DNA from: Roseiarcus sp963824475
GTDB lineage: Bacteria; Pseudomonadota; Alphaproteobacteria; Rhizobiales; Beijerinckiaceae
DNA: 64,000 nt
Assembly (NCBI GenBank): GCA_963824475.1
Contig: CAWGPR010000008.1
Coordinates: 124,001-188,000, forward strand
Direction: 5' to 3'
Part shown: positions 1 through 8,262 of the stretch, piece by piece
Layout of the letters: every line of letters starts with the position of its first letter
How positions within the stretch are numbered: position 1 is the stretch's first letter
Position numbers and translations under genes: made by a program
The notes under the pieces: model-generated
Told to the model about the DNA's origin: nothing
The model's database searches: none
The model's input: the letters and a program-made list of their open reading frames with translations, nothing else

Positions 1-644
1 TGCGCCACGTCATCCGCCTGCCCCATACGTCCGACGGGGATGCGGGCCTCGACGCCCGCGGCTTTCAGGGGCGCGCCCATTTCGGTGTCCGTCGGACCGG
101 GCGCGATTGCGTTCACGGTGACCCCGTCCTTCGCCACCCGCGACGCATAGCCGCGCGTCAGGCCCTCGAGCCCGGCCTTGGACGCGTTGTAGACGACGCC
201 GAGCAGGCCGGGCCCCCGCGCCGCTCCAGACGAGATGTTGACGATCCGCCCCCAGTGACGCGCGCGCATGCTAGGCAGGACGGCCTCGGTGCAAAGGAAC
301 GCCGATTTCAGGTTGACCGCGATCCCGAGATCGAAATCCGCCTCGCGCATGCCGCTGATCGCAATGCCGGCGTTGTTGACCAACACGTCGATCGGGCCGA
401 GTTCGGCTGCGGCGCGCGCCACCATCTCATTGACTTGCGCGCTGATGGAAACGTCCGCGCGCGCCGCGATCGCCCGTCCCCCGGCGGAGCGGATTTGCGC
501 GACGACGGAGTTCGCCTCCTCGGCGCGCGTGTGGAAATTGACCGCAACGGCAGCCCCGCGCTCGGCAAACGCCAACGCGATTGCCCGGCCGATGCCGCGC
601 GAGGCGCCCGTGACAAGGGCGACGCGTCTTTGAAGATCAACCAT
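1..644 (-). CDS. SDR family oxidoreductase (FabG-like), cut by window edge
   Basis: The reverse strand reads from an ATG at 644 to the window edge without a stop. The N-terminus carries the Rossmann dinucleotide motif TGASRGIG near residue 12, followed by NNAG. Further on are an SSGAARG stretch with the catalytic serine and YNASK, the Y-x3-K catalytic pair, then a NAIAPGPTDTEM segment. This is the classical short-chain dehydrogenase/reductase layout, most like 3-oxoacyl-ACP reductase or related NAD(P)-dependent alcohol dehydrogenases of unknown substrate. The C-terminal 30-40 residues lie outside the window. It is divergent from acnA, with about 120 bases between the two starts, so the gap holds both promoters. 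The substrate cannot be inferred from the context. Confidence 0.9.
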   Translation of the reverse strand, partial: MVDLQRRVALVTGASRGIGRAIALAFAERGAAVAVNFHTRAEEANSVVAQIRSAGGRAIAARADVSISAQVNEMVARAAAELGPIDVLVNNAGIAISGMREADFDLGIAVNLKSAFLCTEAVLPSMRARHWGRIVNISSGAARGPGLLGVVYNASKAGLEGLTRGYASRVAKDGVTVNAIAPGPTDTEMGAPLKAAGVEARIPVGRMGQADDVA

Positions 645-766
645 ATCCACCCGGCTCAAAACTCCCGCCCGCCTAAAACTTGCGCAGGGCGATAGTTTGT
701 GTAGCTCGCGCAAGTCATTATATCTATAAAATCCTCACCCCCTCACGCCTCGTCCGGAGCGCCCGC

Positions 767-3478
767 ATGGCCAGCCTCGACAGCTTCAAGTGCCGTAAAC
801 CGCTGACGGTCGGGGCGAAAACCTATGAGATTTATTCCCTGAAAGCGGCGGAGAAGAACGGCCTCGCGGGCGTCTCCCAGCTTCCGTTCTCGCTCAAGAT
901 CGTGCTCGAAAACCTGTTGCGCAACGAAGATGGGCGCACCGTCAAGAAGGAAGACATCGAGGCGGTCGCGGCTTGGATCGACAATCGCGGCAAAGAAGAG
1001 CACGAAATCGCCTTTCGCCCGGCGCGGGTGCTGATGCAGGACTTCACCGGCGTGCCGGCGGTGGTCGATCTCGCCGCGATGCGCAACGCAATGGTCGCGC
1101 TTGGCGGCGATCCCGACAAGATCAATCCGCTGGTTCCGGTCGACCTGGTCATCGACCATTCGGTGGTGGTCGATCATTTCGGCACGCCGCGCGCGTTCGC
1201 CCAGAACGTTGCGCGCGAATATGAACAGAACCAGGAGCGTTATCGGTTCCTGAAGTGGGGCCAGCAGGCCTTCTCCAACTTCCGGGTCGTACCGCCCGGC
1301 ACCGGCATCTGCCATCAGGTTAATCTTGAATATCTCGCCCAGGCCGTCTGGACGGCGAAGGAAAAGCGCAACGGCAAGACGGTCGAAGTCGCTTTCCCCG
1401 ACACGTTGGTCGGCACCGACAGCCACACCACCATGGTCAACGGCCTCGCCGTGCTCGGGTGGGGGGTGGGGGGCATCGAGGCGGAGGCCGCCATGCTCGG
1501 CCAGCCGCTGTCGATGCTGCTGCCCGAGGTGATCGGATTCAAGCTCGAGGGCGAATTGCGCGAGGGCGTGACCGCGACCGATCTCGTGCTGACCGTGACC
1601 CAGATGCTGCGCAAGAAAGGCGTGGTCGGCAAATTCGTCGAGTTTTACGGCGCGGGCCTCAATGCAATGACGGTCGCCGATCGCGCCACGCTCGCCAATA
1701 TGGCGCCGGAATATGGCGCGACCTGCGGCCTGTTCCCGATCGACGCGCAGACCCTCGTCTATCTCAAGACCACCGCACGCAAACCGTCGCAACTCGCCTT
1801 GGTTGAGGCCTATGCGAAAGCACAAGGCGCCTTCCGCACCCGCTCGACCCCCGATCCGCTCTACTCCGATTCGCTCGAATTGAACCTCGGCGAGGTCACG
1901 GCCTCGCTCGCCGGTCCGAAGCGGCCCCAGGACCGCGTGGTCTTGACCGAGGCCAAGGCGGGCTTCGCCGCCGCCATGACCAATGAATTCCGGCAAGGCG
2001 CGACGATCGCCGAGCGCCACAAGGTCGAGGGGACAAACTACGATCTTGGACATGGCGACGTCGTCATCGCCGCCATTACCTCCTGCACCAACACCTCCAA
2101 TCCGAGCGTCATGATGGCCGCCGGGCTTTTGGCGCGGAACGCGGTCGCCAGGGGCCTTACTGTCAAGCCATGGGTCAAGACCTCGCTCGCGCCGGGCAGC
2201 CAGGTGGTCCAAGACTATCTGAAGGAAGCCGGTTTGCAGAAACCGCTCGACAAGCTCGGCTTCAACATCGTCGGCTTCGGTTGCACAACCTGCATCGGCA
2301 ATTCCGGTCCGCTCGCGCCAGAGATTTCGGCGGCCATCGCCAAGCACAATCTGGTCGCGGCGGCGGTTCTATCCGGCAACCGCAACTTCGAGGGCCGTGT
2401 CAATCCGGACGTGCGCGCAAACTACCTCGCTTCCCCGCCGCTGGTCGTGGCTTACGCCTTGGCCGGCTCGATGCAGGTCGATCTCACCCGCGAGCCGCTC
2501 GGCGCCGACAAGCAGGGCAAGCCGGTCTATCTCGCCGACATCTGGCCGAAGACGAACGAGATCCACGATTACGTCGACGCCACCATCACCGCGAAAATGT
2601 TCAAGACCAAATATGCGAGCGTGTTCGACGGCGACGCCAACTGGCGCAAGGTGAAAGCGCCTGCGGGCCAGACCTACGCCTGGGACATGGGCTCGACCTA
2701 TGTCCAGAACCCGCCCTATTTCGACGGCCTGACCAAGACGCCTGCGCCCGTCGCCGATATCGAGAAGGCGCGCATTCTGGCGTTATTCCTCAATTCGATC
2801 ACCACCGACCACATCTCTCCCGCAGGCTCGATCAAGGCCGCGAGCCCCGCTGGGCAATATCTCATCGAACATCAGGTGCGGCCCATCGACTTTAACCAGT
2901 ACGGCACCCGGCGCGGCAACCACGAAGTCATGATGCGCGGCGCCTTTGCTAACATCCGGATCAAGAACCAGATGGTGAAGGACGAGGCAGGCAATGTGGT
3001 CGAGGGCGGCTACACGATCATGCAGCCGTCGGGCGAGCGCCTTGCGATTTATGACGCCGCGATGCGCTATTCTGCGGAGAAGGTTCCGCTGGTTGTGTTT
3101 GCGGGCCGCGAATACGGCACCGGCTCATCGCGCGACTGGGCGGCCAAAGGGACGAAGCTTCTGGGGGTGCGGGCGGTGATCGCGCAGAGCTTCGAGCGCA
3201 TCCACCGTTCGAATCTCGTTGGCATGGGCGTGCTGCCGCTGGTGTTCGAGGAGGGAACGAGCTGGCAGACGCTTGGCCTGAAGGGCGACGAGACAGTGAC
3301 GATCCACGGGCTTGGCGACAGCCTCAAGCCGCGCCAGACGTTGCACGCTGAGATCGTCAGCGCCGACGGCGCGCGAAGGAGCGTGCCGCTCGCCTGCCGT
3401 ATCGACACGCTGGACGAGCTCGAATATTTCCGCAACGGTGGGATTCTGCCGTACGTGCTGAGGCAGCTCGTGGCGTAA
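767..3478 (+). CDS. acnA: Aconitate hydratase A
   Basis: TCA-cycle aconitase (citrate to isocitrate), cytosolic, about 903 residues, the usual length for AcnA/IRP-type enzymes. The ATG at 767 (MASLDSFKC) is chosen over an in-frame upstream start at 680 because AcnA family proteins begin close to this motif; the extra 29 residues read like untranslated leader. The [4Fe-4S] ligands are visible as C440 in SCTNTSNPS and C506 and C509 in GCTTCIGNSG. The C-terminal swivel domain with EYGTGSSRDWAAKG and QSFERIHRSNLVGMG is complete. The gene stands alone. A long antisense open frame across it is a GC-rich shadow. Confidence 0.98.
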   Translation: MASLDSFKCRKPLTVGAKTYEIYSLKAAEKNGLAGVSQLPFSLKIVLENLLRNEDGRTVKKEDIEAVAAWIDNRGKEEHEIAFRPARVLMQDFTGVPAVVDLAAMRNAMVALGGDPDKINPLVPVDLVIDHSVVVDHFGTPRAFAQNVAREYEQNQERYRFLKWGQQAFSNFRVVPPGTGICHQVNLEYLAQAVWTAKEKRNGKTVEVAFPDTLVGTDSHTTMVNGLAVLGWGVGGIEAEAAMLGQPLSMLLPEVIGFKLEGELREGVTATDLVLTVTQMLRKKGVVGKFVEFYGAGLNAMTVADRATLANMAPEYGATCGLFPIDAQTLVYLKTTARKPSQLALVEAYAKAQGAFRTRSTPDPLYSDSLELNLGEVTASLAGPKRPQDRVVLTEAKAGFAAAMTNEFRQGATIAERHKVEGTNYDLGHGDVVIAAITSCTNTSNPSVMMAAGLLARNAVARGLTVKPWVKTSLAPGSQVVQDYLKEAGLQKPLDKLGFNIVGFGCTTCIGNSGPLAPEISAAIAKHNLVAAAVLSGNRNFEGRVNPDVRANYLASPPLVVAYALAGSMQVDLTREPLGADKQGKPVYLADIWPKTNEIHDYVDATITAKMFKTKYASVFDGDANWRKVKAPAGQTYAWDMGSTYVQNPPYFDGLTKTPAPVADIEKARILALFLNSITTDHISPAGSIKAASPAGQYLIEHQVRPIDFNQYGTRRGNHEVMMRGAFANIRIKNQMVKDEAGNVVEGGYTIMQPSGERLAIYDAAMRYSAEKVPLVVFAGREYGTGSSRDWAAKGTKLLGVRAVIAQSFERIHRSNLVGMGVLPLVFEEGTSWQTLGLKGDETVTIHGLGDSLKPRQTLHAEIVSADGARRSVPLACRIDTLDELEYFRNGGILPYVLRQLVA

Positions 3479-3645
3479 GGAGTTGAGGGTTATGCGTCTG
3501 TCTGCTCCAGGTTCTTAAGAATCGCCGCGTGCCGCTCCCTTTGGATTGCGGAAATCGATCTCGCCGCCAATAGGCATGATCTTGAAGCGAAACAAACCGG
3601 CTTTGGCATCGTCGCCTCCTTGACGGGCGACTCTTCCCGCGCCGT

Positions 3646-4227
3646 TCAACCCCAGAGGTTCGTCGTGTCGAGCCAGCGCGTGCGTCCGCCGAGCTGGCGC
3701 ACCTCTTCCATCATGTGGCGCGTGCCGCCCGGGCCGTCGCCGCCCTCGCCGTTCCAGAGGCAAACGAAGTCGACCTTGTCCGCGCCCAAACGGACCGCGG
3801 CGTCCAGCATCCAGCGGTTGTTGCGCTCGTAGGGATCCTCGCCCTGTCGTGGCGGGGCAAGCTCGCGGGGCGCGACATGCAGGATCCCGCGCGCCTTTAC
3901 GGCGAAAAACCGCGCCCGCCAGTCGCTGTCCGCGAAATCGACCGACTTTTCGAGAAAAGTCGGCTCTTCGAAGGGAATGTAGAGCTCGAGCCGTGAACCA
4001 CGCGCAAGCGCGGCCTCCGCGAACAAAAGATCGCCGCCGCAGGCACCCCCGCAGATGCAGAGGTCGCGGGGGCCAACGTCGAGATCGGTAAGCGCGGACG
4101 CGATGGCGCGCGCCGCAATCGGCTCCTTATCCGCGGGAAAACGGGGCCTTCCGCGTCCTGGCGCATCGACCATATGACCGCTGAACAGCACTGCTTTGGG
4201 CGGCGGCCGGTCGTTTGGCTCCGCCAT
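3646..4227 (-). CDS. Small Rossmann-like (possibly SLOG-type) protein of unknown function
   Basis: A 193-residue soluble protein with no signal peptide or membrane segment. It opens with a beta strand, KAVLFSGHMVDAPGR, and has a glycine-rich turn, CICGGACGGDLLFAEAALARG, near residues 57-77. This resembles the GG-x-GGD turns of SLOG/LOG-type nucleotide-binding folds. Then follow LELYIPFEEPTFLEKSV and a conserved-looking DKVDFVCLWNGEGGDGPGGTRHM segment. The start lies 19 bases downstream of the purC stop, so co-transcription with purC is likely. I do not recognise a characterised family. The fold suggestion rests on motif resemblance only. Confidence 0.75.
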   Translation of the reverse strand: MAEPNDRPPPKAVLFSGHMVDAPGRGRPRFPADKEPIAARAIASALTDLDVGPRDLCICGGACGGDLLFAEAALARGSRLELYIPFEEPTFLEKSVDFADSDWRARFFAVKARGILHVAPRELAPPRQGEDPYERNNRWMLDAAVRLGADKVDFVCLWNGEGGDGPGGTRHMMEEVRQLGGRTRWLDTTNLWG

Positions 4228-4246
4228 GCGCCAGCCGCAGTTCGCG

Positions 4247-5011
4247 CTATTTCACCAGCCGGGGTCCGGCCGTGCGCGAATACTCGTTCTCCTGCACGAC
4301 TCCGAGCCGGCGGGCGACCTCGGTATAGGCCTCGATCATCCCGCCAAGGTCCTTGCGGAAGCGGTCTTTGTCGAGCTTGTCGTTGGTCTTGACGTCCCAC
4401 AGCCGGCACGAATCGGGGCTGATCTCGTCGGCGAGCACGATCCGCATGGTCTCGCCCTCCCATAAGCGCCCGGTTTCGATCTTGAAATCGACCAACCGGA
4501 TGCCGACGCCAAGGAACAGCCCCGACAGAAAGTCGTTGACGCGAATCGCCAGCGCCATGATGTCGTCGATTTCCTGCGGCGCGGCCCAGCCGAACGCAGT
4601 GATGTGCTCCTCCGAAACCATCGGATCGTTGAGCTGATCATTCTTGTAATAAAATTCGATGATCGACCGCGGCAGTTGCGTGCCCTCCTCGAGGCCGAGG
4701 CGGGTCGACAGCGACCCCGCCGCGACGTTGCGCACGACGACCTCGAGCGGAATGATTTCGACCTCGCGGATCAATTGCTCACGCATGTTGATTCGGCGAA
4801 TGAAATGGGTGGGCACGCCGATGTCGTTCAGCCGCTGGAAGATATATTCCGAGATTCGATTGTTGAGAACGCCCTTGCCTTCGATCACCTCATGCTTCTT
4901 CGCGTTGAACGCGGTCGCGTCATCCTTGAAATACTGGATGAGGGTGCCGGGCTCCGGGCCCTCGTAGAGGACCTTGGCTTTGCCTTCATAGATGCGTCGG
5001 CGGCGGTTCAT
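4247..5011 (-). CDS. purC: Phosphoribosylaminoimidazole-succinocarboxamide synthase
   Basis: SAICAR synthetase, the ATP-dependent condensation of CAIR with aspartate in purine synthesis. The protein has 254 residues from the ATG at 5011 (MNRRRRIYEGKAKVLYEG). An in-frame ATG ten codons upstream (5041) is possible, but homologues begin near MNRRRRIYEGKAK. Both family signatures are present: IPLEVVVRNVAAGS and LVDFKIETGR, with ADEISPDSCRLWD following. No purS, purQ or purL is in the window. The neighbouring small gene downstream (3646-4227) is probably read from the same transcript. Confidence 0.97.
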   Translation of the reverse strand: MNRRRRIYEGKAKVLYEGPEPGTLIQYFKDDATAFNAKKHEVIEGKGVLNNRISEYIFQRLNDIGVPTHFIRRINMREQLIREVEIIPLEVVVRNVAAGSLSTRLGLEEGTQLPRSIIEFYYKNDQLNDPMVSEEHITAFGWAAPQEIDDIMALAIRVNDFLSGLFLGVGIRLVDFKIETGRLWEGETMRIVLADEISPDSCRLWDVKTNDKLDKDRFRKDLGGMIEAYTEVARRLGVVQENEYSRTAGPRLVK

Positions 5012-5416
5012 GCGGTGCGACCGTGGCTTGAGGAAATCCATTTCGCTGGCCTTTTCTGACGGCTATCCCGGTAAAGCCGCGATGGCAGCTCGGGATATGG
5101 GGATTCGGACCGCGAAACCCAAGCATTGGACTCGTCCGGACCGGGGACCTGCCGCTTCCCCAATCTAGCTGATTGCCGGCGTTGGCACAAACTTTCCAAC
5201 TGGGGCGGTTTGCTAGACGAAGGTTGTAGGGTGCGAGGGTCGACGCGGCCCCGGAATCGAAGCAAAATAGCGGCCGGATTCGGGCGTAAGATGGCGCGAC
5301 CGGTCGGGCGATGGTAGGCCTCGGTTTTCGGCCAAAGGTTCGTCCCAACGTCGGATGTCGTTTTGTGAGCGTTTCCAGAAGTTAAACAATCATAGTGGGA
5401 TCCAGGGAGGAGATTG
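5012..5416. other. Intergenic region, divergent purC / DUF485-actP promoters
   Basis: About 405 bases between two divergent genes. Only short frames without family features are open here. It must hold the purC promoter (leftward) and the DUF485-actP promoter (rightward). A strong Shine-Dalgarno stretch (GGGAGGAG) lies at about 5404-5413, just before the DUF485 start. I see no hairpin with a T tract and no recognisable riboswitch. Confidence 0.5.
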
Positions 5417-5734
5417 ATGGATCAGATGAGCCTGAGGCGAATCGAAGCCGATCCAAACTATGTAAAGCTTGTGGCCGAACGCAAGTCGTTTGGCTGGACG
5501 CTCACGATCATCACGCTCCTAATCTACTATGGGTTTATCGCGCTCGGCGCCTTTTTCCCCAGCGTCTTCGTTATACCCGTCCTCGGTTCAATTACTCTCG
5601 GAATCGTCCTTGGCGTGGCGATCATTCTCGCCTCAATCCTGCTCACCGGCATCTATGTCGTTCGCGCCAACAGCGAATATGACGATCTGACCAACGCAGT
5701 CGTCAGCGCCGACCTGAGGGGAGGAAAGCGATGA
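5417..5734 (+). CDS. DUF485 inner-membrane protein (YjcH-like)
   Basis: 105 residues with two predicted membrane helices (about residues 24-47 and 57-84). The N-terminal motif YVKLVAERKSFGWTLTIITLLIYY and a C-terminal NSEYDDL are typical of the DUF485/YjcH family that is co-transcribed with acetate permease. The ATG at 5417 follows the GGGAGGAG ribosome site; an in-frame TTG one codon upstream is less likely. The stop overlaps the actP start (ATGA at 5731-5734), indicating translational coupling. It is thought to be an accessory of ActP; its biochemical role is unknown. Confidence 0.92.
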   Translation: MDQMSLRRIEADPNYVKLVAERKSFGWTLTIITLLIYYGFIALGAFFPSVFVIPVLGSITLGIVLGVAIILASILLTGIYVVRANSEYDDLTNAVVSADLRGGKR

Positions 5735-7401
5735 AAAGTCCGATTCGCTCAGCCGCGCTTGCCGCCGCTGCCGGCCTTCTTTCGAGTTCCGCTCGTGCAG
5801 CTGAGGGAAGCGCGGTCCAGTCCACGGACTGGAACGCCGTTCTCATCTTCCTGGCCTTCATTATCGTGACGCTCGGCATCACCTACTGGGCGGCGCAGCA
5901 CACGCGCACGACCAAGGACTTCTATGCCGCCGGCGGCGGAATCACCGGCTTCCAGAACGGCCTCGCGATCGCTGGCGACTATATGTCAGCGGCGTCGTTC
6001 CTCGGCATCTCGGCGCTCGTCTACACCTCGGGATACTATGGCCTCATCTATTCGATCGGCTTCCTGGTCGGCTGGCCGTTCATCATGTTCCTGATGGCCG
6101 AACCGCTGCGCAATCTCGGCCGCTTCACCTTCGCCGACGTCGTGTCCTACCGGCTTCAGGCGACGCCGATTCGGGCGCTCGCCGCGACAGGCACGCTCGT
6201 CACGGTCGCCTTTTATCTCATCGCTCAGATGGTCGGGGCCGGACAATTGATCCAGTTGCTGTTCGGCCTGCCCTATCTCTGGGCGGTGGTGGTGGTCGGC
6301 GTTCTGATGATCATCTACGTGACCTTCGGCGGCATGATCGCCACCACCTGGGTGCAGATCATCAAGGCTGGACTGCTTCTGATCGGCTCAACGATCATCG
6401 CGCTCCTGGTGCTGGCGGTGTTTCGGTTCAACCCCTCCGCGCTGATCGCCAAGGCGGTTGAAGTCCATCCCAGTCACGAGAAGATCCTTTTGCCGGGCTC
6501 CGCTCTCGCCAATCCGATCAACGCGTTTTCGCTCGGGATGGCGCTGATGTTCGGCACCGCCGGCCTGCCCCACATCCTTATGCGCTTCTTCACCGTCGGC
6601 AACGCCAAGGAGGCCCGCAAGTCAGTGTTCTGGGCGACCACCTTCATCGGCTATTTCTACATCCTGACCTTCATCATCGGTTTCGGGGCGATCGTGCTGG
6701 TTTCGACCAACCCGATCTATCACGTGGGCAACGACGTGAAGGGCGCGCTTATTGGCGGCGGCAACATGCCCGCCATCCACCTCGCCCACGCCGTTGGCGG
6801 GGACCTGATGAAGGGCTTCATCGCCGCGGTCGCCTTCGCGACCATCCTGGCGGTGGTGTCCGGCCTGACTTTGTCCGGCGCGAGCGCGATCAGCCACGAT
6901 CTTTACGCGAGCGTTTTTCGCCACGGCAAAGTTGAGGAGGGGGCCGAAGTGAGGGTGTCGCGGATCACGACCATCATCCTGGGGATCGTTGCGATCATCC
7001 TCGGCGTCATCTTCGAGAAGATCAACGCAGCGTTCATGGTCGGTCTCGCTTTCGCGGTCGCGGCGAGCGCCAACTTTCCGGTGCTGTTGCTCTCGATGCT
7101 GTGGAAGGGTCTGACAACCCGCGGCGCCGTCGTCGGCGGTTGGGTCGGCCTCGTCAGTGCTGTGCTTCTGACAATCGTCAGCCCCGGCGTTTGGGAGGCG
7201 GTGTTTGGCTACCCTAAGGGCTCGGCGCTCTTTCCCTATGTGTCGCCAGCCCTTTTCACCATCCCGTTGTCGTTTCTCTGCTACTGGCTGTTCTCGGTGA
7301 CAGACGGCTCGAAGACCGCGACGAATGAGCAGGCGGCGTTCGAGGCGCAGTATGTGCGCTCGCAGACAGGCATCGGCGCGGACGTCGCGACCGCGCACTA
7401 G
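5731..7401 (+). CDS. actP: Cation/acetate symporter ActP (SSS family)
   Basis: A 556-residue sodium:solute symporter with 13-14 hydrophobic segments. The N-terminus has a cleavable-signal-like stretch (residues 1-22, ending SSARA), as in ActP. Recognisable SSS features include TTKDFYAAGGGITGFQNGLAIAGDYMSAASFLGI near residues 55-90 and GLPHILMRFFTV near residue 280. It imports acetate and related short monocarboxylates with a cation. It overlaps the upstream DUF485 gene by four bases. Both together form the common yjcH-actP unit, here without acs. Confidence 0.95.
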   Translation: MKSPIRSAALAAAAGLLSSSARAAEGSAVQSTDWNAVLIFLAFIIVTLGITYWAAQHTRTTKDFYAAGGGITGFQNGLAIAGDYMSAASFLGISALVYTSGYYGLIYSIGFLVGWPFIMFLMAEPLRNLGRFTFADVVSYRLQATPIRALAATGTLVTVAFYLIAQMVGAGQLIQLLFGLPYLWAVVVVGVLMIIYVTFGGMIATTWVQIIKAGLLLIGSTIIALLVLAVFRFNPSALIAKAVEVHPSHEKILLPGSALANPINAFSLGMALMFGTAGLPHILMRFFTVGNAKEARKSVFWATTFIGYFYILTFIIGFGAIVLVSTNPIYHVGNDVKGALIGGGNMPAIHLAHAVGGDLMKGFIAAVAFATILAVVSGLTLSGASAISHDLYASVFRHGKVEEGAEVRVSRITTIILGIVAIILGVIFEKINAAFMVGLAFAVAASANFPVLLLSMLWKGLTTRGAVVGGWVGLVSAVLLTIVSPGVWEAVFGYPKGSALFPYVSPALFTIPLSFLCYWLFSVTDGSKTATNEQAAFEAQYVRSQTGIGADVATAH

Positions 7402-7510
7402 GGTCAGGCTCATTGATCACAGTGAGCGCGAGCCGCGCAATCGACGCGCCCTCGTCGGCCCTCAGCACCTGTCGATTTTGTCTCGGCATCGCGAGCCTCT
7501 AGCGATGACG

Positions 7511-7855
7511 CTAACTTCGCCTCAGTCGCGGCGCCGGCGCCCCTGGTCGCGTGGCGATCCAGGAAACGATATGCGCCTTAGGAACGAGATCGTCGAACAG
7601 GCCGATGGCCGCTTCCGCGACCTTGGGCTCGTCAAAGAACTCGATGACCAAAGGGAGATCAACGTTGAGCCGCAAAATGTCGTCGGCTCGGACCTCGCCG
7701 CTGGCCCCGAAGCCTGCGATGCCGCGGAAAACGGTGACTCCCTGCACGGCGTGCCGATCCTGCAGAAGAGTAAGGATTTCCTGCATCAGCGTCTTGCGCT
7801 TTCCATGGTCAGCCTCGCTGAGATAGATGCGGACCATCAGCATCTCGTTGCTCAC
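7511..7855 (-). CDS. DUF190 family (PII-like) protein
   Basis: A 114-residue DUF190 protein, a ferredoxin-like PII-related fold often encoded next to crcB. Visible features are MLMVRIYLSEADH at the start, QDRHAVQGVTVFRGIAGFG in the middle (residues 32-50) and PLVIEFFDEP. It starts with GTG at 7855, overlapping the restored crcB stop (GTGA, 7852-7855), so it is translationally coupled to crcB. It is the last gene of the leftward fluoride-riboswitch operon. A role in regulating or assisting fluoride export is inferred from gene pairing only. Confidence 0.85.
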   Translation of the reverse strand: MSNEMLMVRIYLSEADHGKRKTLMQEILTLLQDRHAVQGVTVFRGIAGFGASGEVRADDILRLNVDLPLVIEFFDEPKVAEAAIGLFDDLVPKAHIVSWIATRPGAPAPRLRRS

Positions 7856-8240
7856 CCGATCCTCCCGTCAGAGATTTCTTGCGATGTAAGCTCCCCAAAT
7901 GCTGAGATGAAGCGGAGGCCCGCCGAGAGGGCCACATAGAGCGCGGCCTTGAAGAATTCGCCCCCTCGGCGAGCAAGAGCGTTTCCATCTTGAATGTCGA
8001 AAATGTCGTGTATCCGCCGATGAAGCCGGTCAGAATGCCAGTCCGCAGCGCCGGCGCGAGCGTCGAACGCTCGAGCGTCTCGGCGAAGAGGAAGCCCATG
8101 ATGAAGCTTCCCATGATGTTGATGCTCATCGTGGCGTAGGGAAAGTCGCGGCCATAGACAGCCTGCACCAGATTCGTCCACCCAAACCGGGCCGAGCAGC
8201 CAAGAACGCCGAAAACGGCGATTGCGCCATAGGTCCACAT
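7852..8240 (-). pseudogene. crcB: Fluoride channel CrcB/Fluc, single-base frameshift
   Basis: CrcB/Fluc forms a dual-topology dimeric fluoride channel in the inner membrane. From the ATG at 8240 (an upstream ATG at 8258 is also in frame) the protein shows SARFGWTNL, then MSINIMGSFIMGF, then GFIGGYTTFSTFKMET, the family hallmarks. After LLLAEG the frame runs into unrelated sequence, while the neighbouring frame continues GEFFKAALYVALSAG to a stop at 7852 that overlaps the DUF190 start. One missing base in the C run at 7961-7965 (five instead of six) explains this. An intact gene in the organism is likely; the break looks like a homopolymer error. It is the penultimate gene of the fluoride-riboswitch operon. 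Confidence 0.9.
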
Positions 8241-8262
8241 CTTTTCGTGTCGTCTCATCTGA

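Noticed and set aside
743..2347. A 534-codon minus-strand frame over acnA, and similar long antisense frames over opgD/G (32,174-33,874) and the disulfide oxidoreductase (39,837-41,357)
   Set aside because: All are antisense to well-supported genes and lack recognisable motifs.
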